In this document: one piece after another, positions 57,810 through 64,000 of the stretch
Numbering within the stretch: position 1 is the stretch's first letter
Layout of the letters: each line of letters starts with the position of its first letter
DNA from: Stutzerimonas zhaodongensis
GTDB taxonomy: Bacteria; Pseudomonadota; Gammaproteobacteria; Pseudomonadales; Pseudomonadaceae
Assembly (NCBI RefSeq): GCF_003696365.1
Contig: NZ_RFFM01000001.1
Location: forward strand, 1,193,852 to 1,257,851
Direction: 5' to 3'
Length of the DNA stretch: 64,000 nt
Notes under the pieces: model-generated
Told to the model about the DNA's origin: nothing
The model's database searches: none
What the model saw: the letters and a program-made list of their open reading frames with translations, nothing else
Program-made: the position numbers and the translations under genes

Positions 57810-59393
57810 ATGCAATCTGCTCGTTTGCCTCGCCTAAACTTGCGCCGGCTGATCATCCTGCTGGCGATGCTAAGCGGGCTGGTCACGCTTGGCATTGGCT
57901 TCTACGCCAGTTACAAGGTCCAGCGTGACTCTCTGATCCAGAGCACCCTCGCGGCCAACCATGCTTACGCAGCAAAGCTCGCTGACGGCACCGAAGGTTT
58001 CTTTCGCTCAGCACAGCAACAGCTGGCTGTCAGCGCGGAGGTTATCTCCGCTCAATTCAATGACGATCAAGTGCTGGACCAGGAAGCCAGGCGGCTTCGC
58101 CGACAGACCGACAGCTTCAACGCAGTGATCATCACCAGCGCACAGGGTCGGGTCCGTGCAACTGCGCCCAACACCGGCATATTGGTTGGCCAGAAGCTCG
58201 AATCACCAGGCGCTCGCCAAGCGCTAGACGAGCGCAAGCCGCTGATCAGCAGCCCATACGTATCAGCGCTCGGCACGCTGGTCGTGCTCATTTCTCACCC
58301 GATAGTCGCTGCAGACAATACTTACCTGGGTTACGTAGGCGGAGTGATCTACCTGAGGGAACTGAACATTCTTCACAGCATGCTGGGCGAGCACTTCTAC
58401 CAGGATGGTTCCTACCTGTACGCCGTGGACCAGACGCGTCGCCTCCTCTATCACCCTCAACCGACACGCCTGGGCAGCGTGGTGGGCGAGAACGTGGCCA
58501 TAGACAAGGTATTGAGGGGTGAATCCGGCAGCCTTCGCGTGACCAATAGCCAGGGTGTGGACATGCTGGCGGGATATGCACCCTCTCCCGCGGCTGGCTG
58601 GGGCATCGTGGCCCAGCGGCCCACGGCTGATACCCTTCACCCCCTCGACGATTTGATGCTAAGGGTGCTACGAGAAACCGCGCCGCTGGCAATGATCACG
58701 TTGCTTTGCATCTGGATTCTGGCGAGGTTGATCACGCGCCCCCTTTCGCAGCTGGCTCAAAGCGCCAGCGAGATGGATGCGCCCGACAGCGCAGAACGCA
58801 TCCAGCGAATTCGATCCTGGTACCTCGAGGTCGCGCAACTAAAACGTGCCATGCAGGTTGGAATCACCTTGCTGCACCAGCGCATCGGCAAGCTCAAGCT
58901 GGACGCTCAGACTGATCCAATGACCGGGTTGCATAACCGTCGCGGGCTGGCCCTCGCCCTGGATGTTCTGAGTGCATCAGGCCGACCGGTAGGGGTAATC
59001 GCCCTGGACATCGACCACTTCAAGCGAATCAACGACAGTCATGGCCATGATGTGGGCGATGAAGTGATCCGCCACATGGCTCAATTGATGAAGACGTGTT
59101 CACGCGATGCCGACATTCTTTGTCGCAGTGGTGGTGAGGAATTTTTGATGCTGTTGCCCGATGCCGATATCGAGTCCGCCACGCGCGTCGCTGAACGATT
59201 GCGCGGCAGCGTCGAGCAGGAGCGGATACCAGTGGTCGAGCACATAACCATCTCGTTGGGAATCGCAGTTTGGCCCGAGCACGCTGATAACCTCGAACGC
59301 GTCCTCAAGCTGGCCGATGCCGCGCTTTATCTGGCAAAACAGCGTGGACGTAATCGTGCCGAAATTGCCGAACCTGACGCTGCCATCTCCTGA
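57810..59393 (+). CDS. Membrane diguanylate cyclase (dCache-GGDEF)
   Basis: A 527-residue protein from the ATG at 57810 (MQSARLPRLNLRRLIILLAM). TM1 is at about 12-32. A periplasmic double-Cache sensor spans 35-290 (PYVSALGTLVVLISHPIV, LGYVGGVIYLREL). TM2 is at about 295-315 and the GGDEF domain at 360-520. The active site is CRSGGEEFLML, with an I-site RDAD five residues before it, so synthesis and product inhibition both look possible. A longer reading to 57579 adds a poor N terminus. It is adjacent to and divergent from the KaiC-like gene. Confidence 0.93.
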   Translation: MQSARLPRLNLRRLIILLAMLSGLVTLGIGFYASYKVQRDSLIQSTLAANHAYAAKLADGTEGFFRSAQQQLAVSAEVISAQFNDDQVLDQEARRLRRQTDSFNAVIITSAQGRVRATAPNTGILVGQKLESPGARQALDERKPLISSPYVSALGTLVVLISHPIVAADNTYLGYVGGVIYLRELNILHSMLGEHFYQDGSYLYAVDQTRRLLYHPQPTRLGSVVGENVAIDKVLRGESGSLRVTNSQGVDMLAGYAPSPAAGWGIVAQRPTADTLHPLDDLMLRVLRETAPLAMITLLCIWILARLITRPLSQLAQSASEMDAPDSAERIQRIRSWYLEVAQLKRAMQVGITLLHQRIGKLKLDAQTDPMTGLHNRRGLALALDVLSASGRPVGVIALDIDHFKRINDSHGHDVGDEVIRHMAQLMKTCSRDADILCRSGGEEFLMLLPDADIESATRVAERLRGSVEQERIPVVEHITISLGIAVWPEHADNLERVLKLADAALYLAKQRGRNRAEIAEPDAAIS

Positions 59394-59437
59394 AACCGGC
59401 CTGACGCAGACCGCACATCCAGAGCGTGCAGACATCG

Positions 59438-60181
59438 TCATCGACCAAAAGAAATGCCCCGAGCGGTCAGTTCGGCCAGCCTTTCCGGCTTGGTGATCTC
59501 AAGCTCTTTGCCGTGAATTTCGATGAAGCCTTGGGCTCGGAAGTTTGACAGGGTCCGAGAAACCGTTTCCACGGCCAAACCAAGATGATTGGCCAGCTCG
59601 CGTCTGGACATGGGCAAGCGCAGGCGGGTGGCCGACAGCCCACGTCCATGAAAGCGAGCTCGATAATGGTTGATGAACATCGCCACACGCACCTCTGCTC
59701 TGGGTACGGACAGCAATAGACGCGCCCTCTGATTGTGCTGCAGCTCGCGGCTGAGTAGACGCAGCAAATGCCGCCGCATCGCAGGCACTTTGGTGCTGAC
59801 TGCTTCAAGCTCGGCGAGCGGCAACTCACAAATTGCTGTGACCTGCAGGGCGGCGGCCGTTACCTCATAGCGCTCTTCATGTAACGCAGGCAGGCCAACG
59901 AACTCGCCAGCCAGGTGAAAACCAAGGATCTGCTCGGCACCGGATGCGCTGCGCGCAAAGGTTCTCAGCGCGCCGGACCTTATGACGAAGATCGACACTG
60001 GCGTCTCACCCGCTCGAAAGAGGGTGCTGCCTTTAGTCAGGGACGGGCCCCGCAGCACGATCCGGTCCAGCGCTTCGAGATCACGGCCACTCACCGATGC
60101 CGGAAAACACTGACTGGACAGTACACAGCGTTGGCAGCGGACCCGATGAGAACTGGCGTTCAAGGTCTCTACCGACCCCAT
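59438..60181 (-). CDS. FNR/ANR-type oxygen-responsive regulator with four cluster cysteines
   Basis: A 247-residue Crp/Fnr protein. Cys16, Cys19, Cys25 (C-x2-C-x5-C in RCQRCVLSSQC) and Cys118 (TAICEL) match the 4Fe-4S ligands of E. coli FNR. The cNMP-like core (40-150) is followed by the HTH with LANHLGLAVETVSRTLSNF, whose E-xx-SR recognition residues fit TTGAT-N4-ATCAA sites. It is recognisably different from the P. aeruginosa Anr sequence I remember, so it may be a second FNR paralogue. I found no clear ANR box in the immediate surroundings. Confidence 0.9.
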   Translation of the reverse strand: MGSVETLNASSHRVRCQRCVLSSQCFPASVSGRDLEALDRIVLRGPSLTKGSTLFRAGETPVSIFVIRSGALRTFARSASGAEQILGFHLAGEFVGLPALHEERYEVTAAALQVTAICELPLAELEAVSTKVPAMRRHLLRLLSRELQHNQRARLLLSVPRAEVRVAMFINHYRARFHGRGLSATRLRLPMSRRELANHLGLAVETVSRTLSNFRAQGFIEIHGKELEITKPERLAELTARGISFGR

Positions 60182-60289
60182 CCAGATATCCCGTCGTCTG
60201 TACCGAAGTTCAGCATTTTACCGACCTATCAAGCGTAGGGAGATCGGAGCATGGGGCAGTCATCAGTGGATCCAAGCAGGGCATTGTGC

Positions 60290-60727
60290 TCACTTCAGCT
60301 CTGGCGCTTTGGCCGCATAGTCAGCGCTGTTGACTTCATGAGTACTGAGCACCGCCTCGAGCTCCTGACGTATCCGAGGATGCGTGACCTGCTCCAGTAA
60401 GCCCTCAAGCTTGCGGATCACCCATTTCTGCCCGCGGTCTACCAAAGCCAGTCGCTCTGGCAGGTCGCTGATAGCCATGCACTTTTCATAGAACGCGCCC
60501 CGCTCGTGGGTCGGTTCTGCATCCAGCAGCAACAGGCACTCCCGCAGCCGTCTCACACTGTCGGCCTCACCACGGTGAACCTGCGTCAGCATCTCGCGCG
60601 CCACCTCGGCCTCGGTTTCGTTCAGGCTGATACTTGCAACCTGCGCCCCAGCCCTCTCGGCACTCAACAGCTCGTTCAAGGCTTCGATCAGCAGCTCGCG
60701 TTGCATTCCCAACGATTCAGCGGTCAT
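60290..60727 (-). CDS. Helical protein of unknown function (possibly ferritin-like, DUF6306-type)
   Basis: A 145-residue all-helical protein. It has LIEALNELLSAERAGAQVAS in helix 1, HRGEADSVRRLRECLLLLDA in the middle and a C-terminal helix HPRIRQELEAVLSTHEVNSA. The Glu/His placement resembles ferritin-like bundles, but the metal site is not clear to me. Next to an FNR-type regulator, so an oxygen or redox link is conceivable. Confidence 0.7.
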   Translation of the reverse strand: MTAESLGMQRELLIEALNELLSAERAGAQVASISLNETEAEVAREMLTQVHRGEADSVRRLRECLLLLDAEPTHERGAFYEKCMAISDLPERLALVDRGQKWVIRKLEGLLEQVTHPRIRQELEAVLSTHEVNSADYAAKAPELK

Positions 60728-61067
60728 GTCTATTCCCGTTCATTTAGAAGAGCTCTCGTGTAGCAAAGACCAGCCAGGGTGGCCCTGCTGCTCATCATGG
60801 GCAGCAATCCACATCCTAGTGGCGCTGCTGACGTGCGTGACAATGAAAGTTATTGGTGCGACAAAGCAGCGATATTGCATCGTTGAAAGGCACTGTCTGA
60901 CATCACTGCGCAACCCCACTCACCTCAGCGACACACCACATCGGCTAGCGCAGCGCTCACCCCAGGGATCGCGATAATCTCCGACGCTTGGCAGGGATCG
61001 GAAAACTCAAGATGCCTGTATACTCGCGCGCTATTTTTCCAAGCCGTATGTGCCGAGGCGGCCTGCT
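60728..61067. other. 340-bp divergent intergenic region before rimO
   Basis: Promoters for the helical protein and rimO should be here. I see no ORF with a ribosome site and no strong hairpin. Confidence 0.4.
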
Positions 61068-62393
61068 ATGTCTATGAAAACGCCAACTGTTGGATTTGTA
61101 AGCCTGGGCTGCCCGAAAGCCACAGTGGACTCCGAACGCATCCTTACTCAGCTGCGCATGGAGGGTTACCAGATCGTGCCGTCTTACGAGGACGCCGATG
61201 TCGTGGTGGTCAATACCTGCGGTTTCATTGACAGCGCAAAGGCCGAGTCACTGGACGCCATCGGTGAAGCCATCGCCGAAAACGGCAAAGTAATCGTTAC
61301 CGGCTGCATGGGCGTGGCTGAAGACAGCATTCGTAACGTGCACCCCAGCGTGCTGGCCGTTACCGGGCCGCAGCAGTACGAGCAGGTGGTGAACGCTGTG
61401 CACCAGGTCGTGCCACCGAACATCAATCACGATCCCTTCGTCGATCTGGTCCCGCCGCAGGGCATCAAATTGACCCCACGCCACTACGCTTATCTGAAGA
61501 TCTCCGAAGGCTGCAACCACACCTGCAGTTTCTGCATCATCCCGTCCATGCGCGGCAAGTTGGTCAGCCGCCCGGTGGGCGACGTCCTCAGCGAAGCCGA
61601 ACGACTGGTCAAAGCCGGCGTGAAGGAGATCCTTGTGATCTCTCAAGACACCAGCGCCTACGGGGTCGACGTCAAGTACAAGACCGACTTCTGGAACGGC
61701 CAGCCGGTCAAGACACGCATGTTGGAGCTGTGCCAGGCGCTATCGAGCATGGGCGTGTGGGTGCGCTTGCATTATGTATACCCCTACCCGAACGTCGACG
61801 ACGTGATCCCGTTGATGGCGGAGGGCAAGCTGCTGCCGTACCTGGACATCCCGTTTCAGCACGCCAGCCCGAAAGTGCTCAAAGCGATGAAGCGTCCAGC
61901 CTTTGAAGACAAGACGCTCGCGCGCATCCAGAAATGGCGTGAGATCTGCCCGCAGCTGACCATCCGTTCGACCTTCATCGTCGGCTTCCCCGGAGAGACC
62001 GAAGAAGATTTCCAGTACCTGCTCGATTGGCTGACTGAGGCGCAGCTGGACCGTGTCGGCTGCTTCCAGTACTCACCCGTCGAAGGTGCGCCGGCAGAGG
62101 CGATGGATCTTGAGGCGGTGCCTGACGATATCAAGCAGGATCGTTGGGATCGCTTCATGGCACACCAACAAGCTATCAGCGCCGCCCGACTGGAGCGCAA
62201 GATCGGCCAGGAGATCGAGGTGCTCATCGATGAGGTTGACGAGGATGGTGCCATCGGTCGCTCCTACTCCGATGCGCCGGAAATCGACGGCATGGTCTAT
62301 GTGGACAGCGAGCAGCCGCTGCAACCGGGGGACAAGGTGTGGGTTCGGGTGACCAATTCTGATGAGTACGATCTTTGGGCCGAGGTCATCTGA
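61068..62393 (+). CDS. rimO: Ribosomal protein S12 methylthiotransferase
   Basis: A radical-SAM enzyme that adds a methylthio group to Asp88/89 of S12. It has 441 residues from the ATG at 61068 ([20 protein letters not shown]). The N-terminal UPF0004 domain holds three cluster cysteines ([22 protein letters not shown]). The radical-SAM motif [11 protein letters not shown] is near residue 150 and a C-terminal TRAM domain starts near 375 ([15 protein letters not shown]). CGAGG precedes the start. It is followed by a terminator. Confidence 0.96.
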   Translation: MSMKTPTVGFVSLGCPKATVDSERILTQLRMEGYQIVPSYEDADVVVVNTCGFIDSAKAESLDAIGEAIAENGKVIVTGCMGVAEDSIRNVHPSVLAVTGPQQYEQVVNAVHQVVPPNINHDPFVDLVPPQGIKLTPRHYAYLKISEGCNHTCSFCIIPSMRGKLVSRPVGDVLSEAERLVKAGVKEILVISQDTSAYGVDVKYKTDFWNGQPVKTRMLELCQALSSMGVWVRLHYVYPYPNVDDVIPLMAEGKLLPYLDIPFQHASPKVLKAMKRPAFEDKTLARIQKWREICPQLTIRSTFIVGFPGETEEDFQYLLDWLTEAQLDRVGCFQYSPVEGAPAEAMDLEAVPDDIKQDRWDRFMAHQQAISAARLERKIGQEIEVLIDEVDEDGAIGRSYSDAPEIDGMVYVDSEQPLQPGDKVWVRVTNSDEYDLWAEVI

Positions 62394-62413
62394 CACTCTG
62401 CCCAGTTCGTCGA

Positions 62414-62438
62414 AGCCCCGCCACAGCGGGGCTTTTTT
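62414..62438 (+). terminator. Rho-independent terminator of rimO
   Basis: AGCCCCGC / GCGGGGCT perfect 8-bp stem with a CACA loop, then six Ts, 21 bp after the stop. Confidence 0.94.
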
Positions 62439-62720
62439 ATGGCCGCATGCATCGAAGCGGCACCACTTAAGCAATGGCCATCTGCTTGCATCAATTTGAA
62501 GCACTGTCGGATCGGTCAGGTTTTTTTCGAATCAAGTCCGGGCATGAATTGCTATACCGGTCAGCATAGGCAATCGCTGGCGAATGCAAACCCTTGAAAT
62601 AACACAATAAAAACGAAGAATCCGCCACAGTAGCAGTGTGGCTCAGGATTTGCTTAGTCCGACTCAGCTGACCGTTCGGCCAAGAAATAAAAGACATGAT
62701 GCAAACAACAGGAGCTACCC
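62439..62720. other. Non-coding region upstream of the Tsx-like gene
   Basis: About 280 bp without a credible ORF. It should carry the promoter of the Tsx-like gene; no specific motif recognised. Confidence 0.4.
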
Positions 62721-63527
62721 ATGAACCCCCTATTGACCACCGCTGCACTTACGGGCGGCCTGCTACTGGCGGCCCAAGCCGGCGCGGCACCCATGCTCTG
62801 GCAGAACAATAGCCTGACCTATTTGTACGGTAAGGATTTCAAAGTCGATCCGGACACCCAGCACACCTTGACCTTCGAGCACGCAAGCGGCTGGACCTAT
62901 GGTGACGTCTTCTTGTTCGTCGACTACAAGTGGAACGAAAGCCAGGACAACAGCGACGCTGCCCGCACCTACTACGGTGAATTCAGTCCACGCTTGTCGC
63001 TCAGCAAGACCACTGGCACCGATATCTCGTTCGGCCCGGTCACCGATGTGCTCATTGGCTTCACCTACGAGCGCGGCGAGGACAGGGTGCAGAATTATCT
63101 GCTCGGTCCGGCTGTAGATCTGGCTGTCCCGGGCTTTGACCGTTTAGCCATCAACACCTCTTACCGCAAGCCTGACGGCATCCGTAACAAGGCGTCAGGA
63201 CAGTGGCAGATCACCCCGACCTGGGCGATCACCATACCGGTTGGCAGCTCCGACATCCTCTTCGACGGCTACATCGACTGGGTCGTCAACGATGCCGGCA
63301 ATAAGGACTCGGACGATTACCAGTCCAAGAACCTGCATATCAACCCGCAGATCAAGTACGACCTGGGCAAGGCGGTCTATCAGAAAGCCGGTCAGCTCTA
63401 CGTAGGTATCGAGTACGACTATTGGTCCAACAAATACGGCATCAAGGATGGCGGATTCGTCAGTAAGAACTTCGTGGGGTCAACCGACCAGAGCGCCTGG
63501 AACGCTATCGTGAAGGTGCATTTCTAA
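62721..63527 (+). CDS. Tsx-like nucleoside-specific outer membrane channel
   Basis: A 268-residue beta-barrel of the Tsx/OmpK family. The signal peptide MNPLLTTAALTGGLLLAAQA ends AGAAP. Alternating strands are visible, for example HTLTFEHASGWTYGDVFLFV, and the C terminus ends in an aromatic Phe (AIVKVHF), as outer-membrane barrels do. AGGAG precedes the ATG. The neighbouring TetR gene, if RutR-like, would fit nucleobase or nucleoside use (inference). Confidence 0.9.
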   Translation: MNPLLTTAALTGGLLLAAQAGAAPMLWQNNSLTYLYGKDFKVDPDTQHTLTFEHASGWTYGDVFLFVDYKWNESQDNSDAARTYYGEFSPRLSLSKTTGTDISFGPVTDVLIGFTYERGEDRVQNYLLGPAVDLAVPGFDRLAINTSYRKPDGIRNKASGQWQITPTWAITIPVGSSDILFDGYIDWVVNDAGNKDSDDYQSKNLHINPQIKYDLGKAVYQKAGQLYVGIEYDYWSNKYGIKDGGFVSKNFVGSTDQSAWNAIVKVHF

Positions 63528-63724
63528 CAGGCGAGTCAGCCCAGCGCCGGGGGACAGCGTCACCAAGCTGATGGCGCTGTTGCTTGACACTGTGCCGCAT
63601 CGTCTCGTCGCCACTGATACAAATTCTGATCCGCACCGATCGCAGTAAAGATGCGCAAAAGCCGGCATGGGCTAGCATTGAACAAGCGCATCGGGCGTGA
63701 TGCGCGCGCACAGGAGACGGACCT

Positions 63725-64000
63725 ATGACCACTTTCGATGCCACGCTTGCCCAAGCATCCGCCGATGACAGACGTACCGGTCGTATTCGTCAGAAGAATG
63801 AGGAGCTGATCCTCTCGGCCGCCGCGCAAGAGTTCGCCCACCACGGCTACAAGGGCACAAGCATGAACGCCATTGCTCTTCGCGCAGGGCTGCCTAAAGC
63901 CAATCTTCACTACTACTTCACCAACAAGCTCGGGCTATATGTCGAGGTCATGCGGCATATCCTCGAGCTCTGGGACAATGCGTTCGACAACCTCACCGAG
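63725..64000 (+). CDS. TetR-family regulator (RutR-like), 3' end cut by window edge
   Basis: The first 92 residues of a TetR protein. The HTH is at about 22-68, with EFAHHGYKGTSMNAIALRAG and LPKANLHYYFTNKLGLYVEV. The extended N-terminal arm and the HYYFTNK core resemble RutR, the pyrimidine-responsive regulator. The ligand domain lies outside the window, so the subgroup is uncertain. Confidence 0.85.
   Translation, partial: MTTFDATLAQASADDRRTGRIRQKNEELILSAAAQEFAHHGYKGTSMNAIALRAGLPKANLHYYFTNKLGLYVEVMRHILELWDNAFDNLTE

Overview
The window reads as a chromosome segment of a Pseudomonadaceae bacterium. The evidence is the gene order gspCD / metZ-purF-cvpA-dedD-folC-accD-trpF-truA-fimV-asd-leuB-leuD-leuC / LysR, which I remember from Pseudomonas aeruginosa (roughly PA3092 to PA3122), together with a cyanide-insensitive-type bd oxidase, FimV, several c-di-GMP proteins and a moderately high GC content. 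A Stutzerimonas (P. stutzeri group) or related lineage is a guess.

Layout. 1-4.3 kb: a partial 2,4-dienoyl-CoA reductase, a membrane-anchored nitrilase-fold protein and an AraC regulator. 4.1-6.7 kb: bd-type quinol oxidase (cioA, cioB and a DUF2474-type small protein). 7.0-9.1 kb: a chemoreceptor with a large palindrome in its upstream region, then tRNA-Asp. 9.4-12.4 kb: type II secretion genes gspC and gspD with no other Xcp genes in this window; the secretin carries an extra C-terminal SPOR domain. 12.6-28.7 kb: a long minus-strand housekeeping block for methionine, purine, folate, fatty acid, tryptophan, tRNA modification, FimV, Asd and leucine synthesis. 28.9-35.1 kb: the divergent LysR gene, a PAS-GGDEF-EAL protein, Hsp20 behind a sigma32-like promoter, an SDR and DusC. 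35.2-36.2 kb: three small envelope or exported proteins.

36.25-38.2 kb is a junction. Two identical initiator tRNA-fMet genes, each with its own terminator, are followed by a badly decayed IS3-family transposase and AT-rich non-coding DNA. From 38.2 to 55.6 kb runs a co-oriented exopolysaccharide/O-antigen-type cluster: dioxygenase, DegT aminotransferase, Wzx flippase, GT2, Wzc-type BY-kinase, WbqC-like protein, RfaH, GT4, Wzy polymerase, PslG-like GH39 hydrolase, two more GT4s, two small unknown ORFs, a GlfT-like GT2 and an acyltransferase. Its leader holds an ops/JUMPstart-like element, and the cluster encodes its own RfaH paralogue, so it appears to be a self-contained antiterminated operon. 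The initiating glycosyltransferase, the outer-membrane exporter (Wza/PslD) and sugar-nucleotide genes are not here and would have to be encoded elsewhere.

55.6-64 kb: a CheY/KaiC-like pair, a diguanylate cyclase, an FNR-type regulator with the four cluster cysteines, a helical unknown protein, RimO, a Tsx-like outer membrane channel and a partial TetR regulator. No CRISPR array, rRNA, integrase or intact insertion sequence was seen.
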